Below, one piece after another: positions 22,980-33,600 of a stretch of 64,000 nucleotides of DNA. A model generated the notes under the pieces. It was not told the DNA's origin and ran no database searches. It saw nothing but the letters and a program-made list of their open reading frames with translations. Every line of letters starts with the position of its first letter. The first letter of the stretch is position 1. Origin of the DNA: Microglena sp. YARC (Eukaryota; Chlorophyta; Chlorophyceae; Chlamydomonadales; Chlamydomonadaceae). The stretch spans positions 60,007,501 through 60,071,500 of the forward strand of contig CM039464.1 of assembly GCA_022414725.1 (NCBI GenBank), written 5' to 3'. The position numbers and the translations under genes were made by a program.

Positions 22980-23710
22980 AGACCAAGTACTGAATTGTTG
23001 CACTTTAAGGCATTGTACCTTGAGGTTGTCTGCTGTGTGTTAGTGACCACACTGGTGTCATCAGCATATCCTAGGCTACCTGTTTTATCTTGGTCAGTAT
23101 TGGATGTTGAGGTAATGCCTTGCTTGTATCCTCTGCCCCCGGCTTGTAGCTATCTGAGGAGAGGTTCGATGAAGATGATGAAGAGTAGGGGGGAGAGGGG
23201 TGTCACCTTGGATGGTGCCTCTTGTGATTTGAATTGGGTTTGCCTTGAGTGTTGTTGAGGTACATGTGGGTAGTAGCCCCGTTGTAAATTCCTTTCACTG
23301 TTTCAATGACATCTACCGGGATTCCAAGGTCATACATAGTTTGGAGCAGCTTGTCATGGTCCACCATATTAAAGGCAGATGAGAAGTCAAAGTAGGCAGC
23401 AAACAGGGTCTCTTTTTGAGTGGGCCGCATCCTCGATGTCATGTAGGAGGTGGGTGAGCTGCCTATGGGTGCTTCTGTTCTGTCTGAATCCCTCTTGGGA
23501 GTCACTGAGGACTTGGTATTGGTCCAAGTATTTGGACATCACTGTTGTAACCATGTTAGTCCACAATTTACCCATCGTGTTGTTGAGGCCAATAGGTCTG
23601 TAGTGGTTGGCTTGGGTGGGGTCTCCTTTCTTGTAAAGCATGATGGTGTTGGAGGTCTTTCCAGCAAATGGGGGTGTAGCCGGTGATCCACATAAGCCCA
23701 AACATTTTAT
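22980..23710 (-). pseudogene. LINE reverse transcriptase core, frameshifted
   Basis: Conserved polymerase motifs are spread over at least three frames. YRPIGLNNTMGKL lies near 23600 and SQEGFRQNRSTHRQL near 23500. AAYFDFSSAFNMVDHDKLL near 23390 carries the first catalytic Asp. GYADD at about 23058-23071 is the catalytic YxDD box. Order and spacing match non-LTR reverse transcriptases. The frame changes between these motifs show the copy is inactive. Downstream, minus-strand fragments at 22491-21718 and further left probably represent the thumb and connection regions, but they lack motifs I can name. Confidence 0.8.
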
Positions 23711-24845
23711 GTATGGTGTGGTGCCAAGACCAGGGGAGGCAGGTTAGTAGTTCATTGGGCCGTCTGGGCCAGCTTGTTTGCTTTTTGCTACGTGTTGGAT
23801 GCATGTTTGGTAATTAGAGAACTCCATGAGGTAGGGTAGGATGGGGTTGGAGTGTTGGTGGGGTTGGGCCTTGGTTTCTAGGGAGAATGTGTCTAGCAGA
23901 GAGGCCCATGGAGGGGGGCGGTCTGTCTGTCTTGGGGGTAGGTATTTGCCGTGCACGTGTGGTGAGGGGGGGCCATCAAGTGTCCCATGTGCTCCCCCAA
24001 GATGTCCAGGAGGTCATTAGTGGACGTTTTGTGTTGGCCAGTGGTGGGGTCTTGGAGGGTCTGGGGTGACGTCGGATTATCAGAGGTTTTTAAGATGTTT
24101 CTGTGGGCTTGTTTAGGTTTGTTGGATAGTTGGGTCATGAAGGCTGCTTTGCCAGTGGCGGTAGCTGTTTGTCTGCTGTTTGTGAGAATTCTCCGGAGGG
24201 CAGGGAGGGCCTCATCAAGGATATATTGATTGCAGCCAAGAGTGAGGCATGGTCTGAGGCAAGCTGGATATGGGTGAGGGTGGTAGGATGGTTATGGCAT
24301 GTTTCTAGGAGAGTGAAATGGGCGGTGTGATAGGAGTTGGGGTCGGTGGTTAGGATTTTCCTGTACGTCTTAAGCTGTTGGATATGGGAGTTGATTTTGG
24401 CGTGGGCTTTGCTCTTCTTTCTGTCAAAGAAGTGCCCTGGGATTTGGTTCCTGGTAGGGCAGGTTTCAAACATAGTGGTGAGGGCCATCCTAATAGGTTC
24501 CATAATTTGGTTGCTGAGATGGTCGAGGTTTAATCCTTTTGCAAGGAGAGTGTGTTTGACTTGGTGGAGGTGGGATGGGAGGGAATTGTCTCCTATGAGG
24601 TTGGTGGCCTGGTCCCACCAGTCCCTGATGGTTTGGGTGTGTTCCATGAAGAAGGTAGTGTGCGTTTCTTCAATGGCCTTTCTAGTGGCGTTCATGGAAG
24701 CCTTGCTGACGGGGTGGACTAGTTGTTTGGGGTCTAGGAGGGGGGGTGTCAGTCAAAGTCAGGGGTATGGGAAGGTAAATAGGGGGGATAATTTGGTGGA
24801 GGGCCATGTGGTTCTAGGTATCCTCCGACCTCCCTGGTCTTTTCA

Positions 24846-25523
24846 CTAATATGGGGGGTGGAGGGGGTTGGGGCAAGGGGAGATGAGGATGTCATCGATT
24901 CTGCTGTGGTGCTCGAGGTTGCCTTCCTGGTAGCAATGGAAGGTGGGTGCTCTAGTGAAAGGTTTGGTGTGGTGGAGGTTGAGTTGGGAGCACATAGATA
25001 TGTGATGTTGGTCTGTGTGGGAAGTGGCGTGGGTAGATCTATCTGAGGGAAAGAGGGTTGCATTCCAATCCCCTCCACAGAGTGTGGTGTGATCGGGCTT
25101 TTTAGTGTGAGTCCCGATGTATGTAAATGCGGCTTGCCGTTGCTGGGGTTGGTCATGGGGCATGTAGACGCCTATGATGTGTGTAGGAGTTGGGGTGGTT
25201 GAGCCGAAGGTGATGTGCACCAGGCAACTAGCCAGGTCTGCATTGACTTCATGGTGGACGGGGGGGCCTAATTGCTTGTGGGTGAGGATTATGACCCCTC
25301 CTTTACCGTGGTTGTTGTCCGGGGTTTTGGCCACACTACTGTGGTGAAGGGAGTATTGGGGGAGTTCCTTCTTGATGAATTGGATGAAGGAGAGGCAGGA
25401 GAGCAGTTTGGTTTCTGTAAGAATAGCCACATCAGGTTTGTGGTCTAGGATGTGATTGATAATTAGCTCCCAGGAGCTCCTCAGCCCTCTGCAGTTGAGG
25501 AGTAGAAAATGTATGTTATCCAT
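24846..25523 (-). pseudogene. LINE endonuclease domain (exonuclease-endonuclease-phosphatase fold)
   Basis: The first 225 residues of the LINE protein are open from the ATG at 25523. The endonuclease signatures are in order: LLNCRGL near residue 8, AILTETKLL near residue 35 (metal-binding Glu), GGVIILTH near residue 76, GGDWNA near residue 150 and SRIDDILIS near residue 210. In active elements this domain nicks target DNA to prime reverse transcription. The expected terminal histidine motif is not visible before the frame breaks at about 24846. A linker with a separate open frame (24135-24695) follows before the reverse transcriptase. This is part of the dead LINE, not a host nuclease gene. 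Confidence 0.8.
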
Positions 25524-26279
25524 GTAGTAGTGGGGTGACTGGGCATGGTGGGTGGGTTGTTGGGCAGGTCCATTATCCTTAGGGGTAAAAGGAATGGTTG
25601 GTTTAAAGCATGTTTGTTTGAGCTTCTTAGCCTGTTGGGGGGGGCATATACGTCATGAAAGTCCAGCCCAGGACGCTGCAGAAAACCACGGACCACAAAT
25701 CGTGCCTTAATGCGCACAGAACCATCAAACCCAACCTTCTTCACAAATAACCACCTGCCAGACAGGATCCTCTGCTTAGGAGGCTGTGGAGTGAGCGCCC
25801 AAGTACCATGGGCATGTAGGGACGCCATCTCATCCTTCATAGCAAGCAGCCACTGATCCCTGTCAGGGTTGGTAGGAAGCATGGCAGCTTTATAGGTTAG
25901 TTCAGTGGAGGTGGAAATGTATGCCCCCACGTACAAGCAGTTTACTTGTACATGAGCAGCAGGGGTATCAGCAATATCAGCAGTAACCGGTAGTACAGCC
26001 CCCAGTGCAGAACTACTGCCTGGTTGAACAAGGCCGGCATTCTTTGCCTCTATATCAACGAATCCTGGGTCGACCGGTACACCCCAGCCATACGCAGTAT
26101 CGGAACCAGACCAGTGTTCAAGGTCATCACTCACACTTTCGGTGACGGCTACATCATCACATGGGCTTGACCCGGGTAATCCACCAGGGACGGCAGGAGG
26201 CGAAGGGAGTAACAACGCCTGCGAGCCATCCGAACTGGTGGCCGGAGGTTGGCGACTATTAGACAATGGACCTATGACA

Positions 26280-26451
26280 GGCTCCACTAAGACCTCAGGC
26301 TGTCTTAATCCTAGAGCTTCGCCGACGGAACGTGGCGCAGAGGAGGGCCTGGCGACCCCCTGAGAGGCTCCACTATGACCTGAGGCTGTCTTAATCCTAG
26401 AGCTTCGCCGACGGAACGTGGCGCAGAGGAGGGCCTGGCGACCCCCTGAGA
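26280..26451. repeat. 86-bp tandem duplication inside copia
   Basis: GGCTCCACTA at 26280 restarts at 26366, and the two units are nearly identical through CTGGCGACCCCCTGAGA. Because 86 is not a multiple of three, the duplication shifts the frame between the integrase tail and the reverse transcriptase. Confidence 0.9.
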
Positions 26452-26791
26452 TTCGGGTAAATCATTGTCTGAAGGAACTTCGGAATCCCACCCGCCCAGT
26501 ACCTCACACGCAATGCAGCACCATCAGCCCCTGACCTGGGACGCAAAGTCATCCCATGACCAGGGCAGCGGTCGACAATTGGGGTTGGTAAAGGATCTAA
26601 GGCATGAACCGCAGACTCAGGCATGTGTCCGTTGATTGCGGCAGGGATGCGAGAAACATACGGAGACCCGTCATAAGGGGACAGCCCAGGTATGCAGTTA
26701 TAGCTGAACTGCTCATAGAAAAGTACATCACGACTCTCTACTACCTGGCGCAACTTAGGAACCCAAACAAAATAACCCTTACTCACCATAA

Positions 26792-26847
26792 GGGCGTTAT
26801 CTGGTAGACTGGTTGGGAATACCCAACCAGTCTACCAGATAACGCCC
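26792..26847. repeat. Perfect 26-bp inverted repeat with 4-base loop inside copia
   Basis: The arms at 26792-26817 and 26822-26847 (GGGCGTTATCTGGTAGACTG at the left start) are perfect complements around AATA. One arm is ordinary copia coding sequence. The other is an inverted copy of it, so this looks like a local inverted duplication, either biological or from assembly. Confidence 0.9.
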
Positions 26848-26935
26848 TTTCGTCTAGCTTGTTGCATTTCTTCCCATTGACTAACGTGACGTAGCAAGGG
26901 CAACTTGAGGTGACCGCCCCGATAGGGCGGTCACC

Positions 26936-27455
26936 TCTCGCGCGGTCGTGGGTTCGTGGGTCTCGGTCTGGGTCTCGGTCTCGATCTAGGTCTCGGTCTG
27001 GGTCTGGGTCTGGGTATCGGTCCCCTGTCGGGCGGTCACCTCTCGCACGGTCGTGGTTTCGTGGGCCTGTGTCTCGGTCTGGGTCTGTGCCTCGGTCTGG
27101 GTATCGGTCTGGGTCTGGGTCTGGGTCTGGGTCTGTGTATCGGTCTGTGCCTCGGTCTGTGTATCGTTCTGGGTCTGTGTATCGTTCTGGGTCTGGCGGG
27201 TCTGGGTCTCGGTCTGGGTCTCGATCTGGGTCTCGGTCTCGGGTCTGGGTCTGGGTCTGGGCGGGTCTGGGTCTGGGCGGGTCTGGGTCTGGGCGGGTCT
27301 GGGTCTGGGTCTGGGTCTCGGTCTGGGTCTCGGTCTGGGTCTCGGGTCTGGGTCTCGGTCTGGGTCTCGGTCTCGATCTGGGTCTAGGTCTGGGTCTGGG
27401 CGGGTCTGGGTCTGGGTCTGGGTCTGGGTCTGGGTCTGGGTCTTGGTCTTCTGCG
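26936..27455. repeat. Hexamer microsatellite GGTCTG / GGTCTC
   Basis: About 500 bp of GGGTCTGGGTCTCGGTCTGG with interruptions such as GCGGGTCTGG and TGTGTATCG. Gly/Ser/Val-rich or Gln/Thr-rich open frames on both strands are consequences of the repeat. Confidence 0.9.
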
Positions 27456-27610
27456 TCTCGAAGCTTCCATGCGGCATCCTCAGGTCATGCGCAACGCCGG
27501 CTGGCGTCGCCCAAGGGCACTCACGGGCGCCGAACCCTTAGGTTAAAATGCTCCTCCTCCTCCTCCTCCTCCGCCAGTGTGACCGGTGTAACCGTGGTGT
27601 CTCTGCTTAG

Positions 27611-30600
27611 TTGAGGGCGGTAACTAACTTGACCGCCCACACGGTTTTGGTTTTGGTTTTATAAGCTTATGTAAGGGCGGTCAGTATATACGTTGAAGCA
27701 TTGTTACCTACTAGTAACGAAGAAGGACATTTTCCAGGGTTGTTGTTTTTGAAGCAGTGCTAAACGTGCCTAAATGTTGTGCAAAGCATACATGAAGCTT
27801 GGCTTTAGTTGTAAGAATTTGATGCAAAAAATGAGACCAATCAGAGGTCGGGTTAATTTTAGGGAATTTTGAGAAGGTGTTGCATGTGTGGGCTGGGCAG
27901 AATGAGCCGTTCAGGTCTGGGCTGCACCCGACGCGGGGGGGTGGTCGGGTGTGTGTGTCGGGGTGGATGCCTGTAGCGTGGGTCGGCATGCATTGGGCTG
28001 GCCGGGTGGTTCTGCGTTGTGTGGGTATGACACGAATGTAGCGCAGTTTGGGAGCGCATGTGGCATGTGCTTAGGGAGAATAGGTGAGCATAGGGTCTCA
28101 ATAGCCGCTCTGCCCATGATTTGGAACGGCTGGGCCTGAGTTTGCGTCTGGCCATGGAGAATGGAGATAAGTGGCTACCATTGTGCAACGCCGCTGCTCC
28201 CAAGGTCGAAGCACGGATCTGAAAGCTGCGTTGGTCGAAGCTCTGCAGCTTCTCAGGGTAGTGTTATCTTCTCGGGTAGCGAGTTAGTCCCTTACTTGTG
28301 TAGCTTCGCAGCTCCGCAGAACGAATGATTGGAACTTGGATAGCTATAAATAGAAAGTCACTTTGGCTGAGACGGGGGTCGGAAGTGCACCAGTTATCAA
28401 TTCCGCAGTTCGAAGGTCAGCATATGCTCAATTTCAACGTTCGCAAGTAGCACGTCCAGCATTTTGCAGGCGATGGCCCCCTAGGTCAGAGCACGTAGCT
28501 CAAAGCTGCGCTGGTCCAAACTCCACGGGTTCGCAGGGTGGTGTTACCCACTTGGGCTGATAGTAATTAATTTTGAAGCTTCGCAGGCCTGCAGAACGAA
28601 TGATCAGTACTGAGGCATGCTATTAATAGCAAGATTGGCAGATTCAGAGGTTGGAAGAGCACCAGTTCAATTCAATTGCGTAGTTCGAAGTTAGCATTTG
28701 CGCAATTTGCATGTTGCGCGCAAGTAGCAGGTCCAGCCGCGATGGGAGTTTGCAGGCGATGGCTCAGGGTCGGACGGAAACGCTCATGTTGCATGGACAG
28801 TTGGCTTGCAACGGATGCTTTTTTCGACGCGAACCCTGTAGGTTAAATGGCTCTTCATCCGGTGTGTTTTGTGTGACTTTGTGTAACTCTGGAGTCTGTC
28901 CTACATTGAGGGCGGTAACTATATTGACCGCCCACACGGTTTTGGTTTTGGTTTTATAAGCTTATGTAAGGGCGGTCAGTATATATGTTGAAGCATTGTT
29001 ACCTACTAGTAACGAAGAAGGACATTTTGCAGGTTTCTTTTTTGAAGCAGTGCTAAACGTGCCTAAAATGTTGTGCAAAGCATACATGAAGCTTGGCTTT
29101 AGTTGTAAGAATTTGATGCAGAAAAATGAGACCAATCAGAGGTCGGGTTGATTTTAGGGAATTTTGAGAAGGTGTTGCATGTGTGGGCTGGGCAGAATGA
29201 GCCGTTCAGGTCTGGCTGCACCCGACGCGGGGGGGTGGTCGGTGTGTGTGTCGGGGTGGATGCCAGTAGCGTGGGTCGGCATGCATTGGGCTGGCCGGGT
29301 GGTTCTGCGTTGTGTGGGTATGACACGAATGTAGCGCAGTTTGGGAGCGCATGTGGCATGTGCTTAGGGAGAATAGGTGAGCATAGGGTCTCAATAGCCG
29401 CTCTGCCCATGATTTGGAACGGCTGGGCCTGAGTTGCGTCTGGCCATGGAGAATGGAGATAAGTGGCTACCATTGTGCAACGCCGCTGCTCCCAAGGTCG
29501 AAGCACGGATCTGAAAGCTGCGTTGGTCGAAGCTCTGCAGCTTCTCAGGGTAGTGTTATCTTCTCGGGTAGCGAGTTAGTCCTTACTTGTGTAGCTTCGC
29601 AGCTCCGCAGAACGAATGATTGGAACTTGGATAGCTATAAATAGAAAGTCACTTTGGCTGAGACGGGGGTCGGAAGTGCACCAGTTATCAATTCCGCAGT
29701 TCGAAGGTCAGCATATGCTCAATTTCAACGTTCGCAAGTAGCACGTCCAGCATTTTGCAGGCGATGGCCCCCTAGGTCAGAGCACGTAGCTCAAAGCTGC
29801 GCTGGTCCAAACTCCACGGGTTCGCAGGGTGGTGTTACCCACTTGGGCTGATAGTAATTAATTTTGAAGCTTCGCAGGCCTGCAGAACGAATGATCAGTA
29901 CTGAGGCATGCTATTAATAGCAAGATTGGCAGATTCAGAGGTTGGAAGAGCACCAGTTCAATTCAATTGCGTAGTTCGAAGTTAGCATTTGCGCAATTTG
30001 CATGTTGCGCGCAAGTAGCAGGTCCAGCCGCGATGGGAGTTTGCAGGCCGATGGCTCAGGGTCGGACGGAAACGCTCATGTTGCATGGACAGTTGGCTTG
30101 CAACGGATGCTTTTTCGACGCGAACCCTGTAGGTTAAATGGCTCTTCATCCCGGTGTGTTTTGTGTGACTTTGTGTAACTCTGGAGTCTGTCCTACATTG
30201 AGGGCGGTAACTATATTGACCGCCCACACGGTTTTGGTTTTGGTTTTATAAGCTTATGTAAGGGCGGTCAGTATATATGTTGAAGCATTGTTACCTACTA
30301 GTAACGAAGAAGGACATTTTGCAGGTTTCTTTTTTGAAGCAGTGCTAAACGTGCCTAAAATGTTGTGCAAAGCATACATGAAGCTTGGCTTTAGTTGTAA
30401 GAATTTGATGCAGAAAAATGAGACCAATCAGAGGTCGGGTTGATTTTAGGGAATTTTGAGAAGGTGTTGCATGTGTGGGCTGGGCAGAATGAGCCGTTCA
30501 GGTCTGGGCTGCACCCGACGCGGGGGGGTGGTCGGGTGTGTGTGTCGGGGTGGATGCCTGTAGCGTGGGTCGGCATGCATTGGGCTGGCCGGGTGGTTCT

Positions 30601-33600
30601 GCGTTGTGTGGGTATGACACGAATGTAGCGCAGTTTGGGAGCGCATGTGGCATGTGCTTAGGGAGAATAGGTGAGCATAGGGTCTCAATAGCCGCTCTGC
30701 CCATGATTTGGAACGGCTGGGCCTGAGTTGCGTCTGGCCATGGAGAATGGAGATAAGTGGCTACCATTGTGCAACGCCGCTGCTCCCAAGGTCGAAGCAC
30801 GGATCTGAAAGCTGCGTTGGTCGAAGCTCTGCAGCTTCTCAGGGTAGTGTTATCTTCTCGGGTAGCGAGTTAGTCCTTACTTGTGTAGCTTCGCAGCTCC
30901 GCAGAACGAATGATTGGAACTTGGATAGCTATAAATAGAAAGTCACTTTGGCTGAGACGGGGGTCGGAAGTGCACCAGTTATCAATTCCGCAGTTCGAAG
31001 GTCAGCATATGCTCAATTTCAACGTTCGCAAGTAGCACGTCCAGCATTTTGCAGGCGATGGCCCCCTAGGTCAGAGCACGTAGCTCAAAGCTGCGCTGGT
31101 CCAAACTCCACGGGTTCGCAGGGTGGTGTTACCCACTTGGGCTGATAGTAATTAATTTTGAAAGCTTCGCAGGCCTGCAGAACGAATGATCAGTACTGAG
31201 GCATGCTATTAATAGCAAGATTGGCAGATTCAGAGGTTGGAAGAGCACCAGTTCAATTCAATTGCGTAGTTCGAAGTTAGCATTTGCGCAATTTGCATGT
31301 TGCGCGCAAGTAGCAGGTCCAGCCGCGATGGAGTTTGCAGGCGATGGCTCAGGGTCGGACGGAAACGCTCATGTTGCATGGACAGTTGGCTTGCAACGGA
31401 TGCTTTTTCGACGCGAACCCTGTAGGTTAAATGGCTCTTCATCCGGTGTGTTTTGTGTGACTTTGTGTAACTCTGGAGTCTGTCCTACATTGAGGGCGGT
31501 AACTATATTGACCGCCCACACGGTTTTGGTTTTGGTTTTATAAGCTTATGTAAGGGCGGTCAGTATATATGTTGAAGCATTGTTACCTACTAGTAACGAA
31601 GAAGGACATTTTGCAGGTTTCTTTTTTGAAGCAGTGCTAAACGTGCCTAAAATGTTGTGCAAAGCATACATGAAGCTTGGCTTTAGTTGTAAGAATTTGA
31701 TGCAGAAAAATGAGACCAATCAGAGGTCGGGTTGATTTTAGGGAATTTTGAGAAGGTGTTGCATGTGTGGGCTGGGCAGAATGAGCCGTTCAGGTCTGGG
31801 CTGCACCCGACGCGGGGGGGTGGTCGGGGTGTGTGTCGGGGTGGATGCCAGTAGCGTGGGTCGGCATGCATTGGGCTGGCCGGGTGGTTCTGCGTTGTGT
31901 GGGTATGACACGAATGTAGCGCAGTTTGGGAGCGCATGTGGCATGTGCTTAGGGAGAATAGGTGAGCATAGGGTCTCAATAGCCGCTCTGCCCATGATTT
32001 GGAACGGCTGGGCCTGAGTTGCGTCTGGCCATGGAGAATGGAGATAAGTGGCTACCATTGTGCAACGCCGCTGCTCCCAAGGTCGAAGCACGGATCTGAA
32101 AGCTGCGTTGGTCGAAGCTCTGCAGCTTCTCAGGGTAGTGTTATCTTCTCGGGTAGCGAGTTAGTCCTTACTTGTGTAGCTTCGCAGCTCCGCAGAACGA
32201 ATGATTGGAACTTGGATAGCTATAAATAGAAAGTCACTTTGGCTGAGACGGGGGTCGGAAGTGCACCAGTTATCAATTCCGCAGTTCGAAGGTCAGCATA
32301 TGCTCAATTTCAACGTTCGCAAGTAGCACGTCCAGCATTTTGCAGGCGATGGCCCCCTAGGTCAGAGCACGTAGCTCAAAGCTGCGCTGGTCCAAACTCC
32401 ACGGGTTCGCAGGGTGGTGTTACCCACTTGGGCTGATAGTAATTAATTTTGAAGCTTCGCAGGCCTGCAGAACGAATGATCAGTACTGAGGCATGCTATT
32501 AATAGCAAGATTGGCAGATTCAGAGGTTGGAAGAGCACCAGTTCAATTCAATTGCGTAGTTCGAAGTTAGCATTTGCGCAATTTGCATGTTGCGCGCAAG
32601 TAGCAGGTCCAGCCGCGATGGGAGTTTGCAGGCGATGGCTCAGGGTCGGACGGAAACGCTCATGTTGCATGGACAGTTGGCTTGCAACGGATGCTTTTTC
32701 GACGCGAACCCTGTAGGTTAAATGGCTCTTCATCCGGTGTGTTTTGTGTGACTTTGTGTAACTCTGGAGTCTGTCCTACATTGAGGGCGGTAACTATATT
32801 GACCGCCCACACGGTTTTGGTTTTGGTTTCATAAGCTTATGTAAGGGCGGTCAGTATATATGTTGAAGCATTGTTACCTACTAGTAACGAAGAAGGACAT
32901 TTTGCAGGTTTCTTTTTTGAAGCAGTGCTAAACGTGCCTACAATGTTGTGCAAAGCATACATGAAGCTTGGCTTTAGTTGTAAGAATTTGATGCAGAAAA
33001 ATGAGATCAATCAGAGGTCGGGTTGATTTTAGGGAATTTTGAGAAGGTGTTGCATGTGTGGGCTGGGCAGAATGAGCCGTTCAGGTCTGGGCTGCACCCG
33101 ACGCGGGGGGGTGGTCGGGTGTGTGTGTCGGGGTGGATGCCTGTAGCGTGGGTCGGCATGCATTGGGCTGGCCGGGTGGTTCTGCGTTGTGTGGGTATGA
33201 CACGAATGTAGCGCAGTTTGGGAGCGCATGTGGCATGTGCTTAGGGAGAATAGGTGAGCATAGGGTCTCAATAGCCGCTCTGCCCATGATTTGGAACGGC
33301 TGGGCCTGAGTTGCGTCTGGCCATGGAGAATGGAGATAAGTGGCTACCATTGTGCAACGCCGCTGCTCCCAAGGTCGAAGCACGGATCTGAAAGCTGCGT
33401 TGGTCGAAGCTCTGCAGCTTCTCAGGGTAGTGTTATCTTCTCGGGTAGCGAGTTAGTCCTTACTTGTGTAGCTTCGCAGCTCCGCAGAACGAACGATTGG
33501 AACTTGGATAGCTATAAATAGAAAGTCACTTTGGCTGAGACGGGGGTCGGAAGTGCACCAGTTATCAATTCCGCAGTTCGAAAGTCAGCATATGCTCAAT

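Larger units (their letters stand above)
18573..25600 (-). mobile_element. Long decayed non-LTR retrotransposon (LINE), EN-RT-RNase H type
   Basis: Read on the minus strand, the domains come in LINE order. An apurinic-type endonuclease lies at 25523-24846, a reverse transcriptase at about 23700-23000, an RNase H with YTDGSA near 20066, and a C-terminal region with the phrase AGHILAGC near 19230. The 3' tail shared with the SINEs follows at 18573. Many frameshifts and stops break the reading frame, so the copy is dead. The 5' end lies at about 25600-25640, where copia reverse-transcriptase sequence begins on the same strand. That junction suggests insertion into the copia element, but I found no copia sequence on the other side. 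The presence of RNase H points to the I/R1/LOA/Tad-type groups rather than L1 or RTE. The exact clade needs a phylogeny. Confidence 0.85.
25600..26904 (-). pseudogene. Copia retrotransposon: integrase C-terminus to reverse transcriptase start
   Basis: This is the downstream half of the copia polyprotein whose upstream half lies at 37686-39010. The frame entering at 26904 reads NGKKCNKLDERALSGRLVGY. Then GYFVWVPKLRQVVESRDVLF (near 26780-26720) is the integrase C-terminal GKGY-like region of copia elements. Further on, QWLLAMKDEMASLHAHGTW (near 25900), SGRWLFVKKVGFDGSVRIKA and GLDFHDVYAP (near 25650) are the N-terminal reverse transcriptase motifs. The frame is broken by an inverted duplication at 26792-26847 and an 86-bp tandem duplication at 26280-26451. 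The palm catalytic motif, RNase H and LTR are missing, because the LINE begins at about 25600-25640. Confidence 0.85.

Noticed and set aside
26910..27614. Ser/Gly/Arg-rich or Thr/Gln-rich frames
   Set aside because: Hexamer microsatellite translation.
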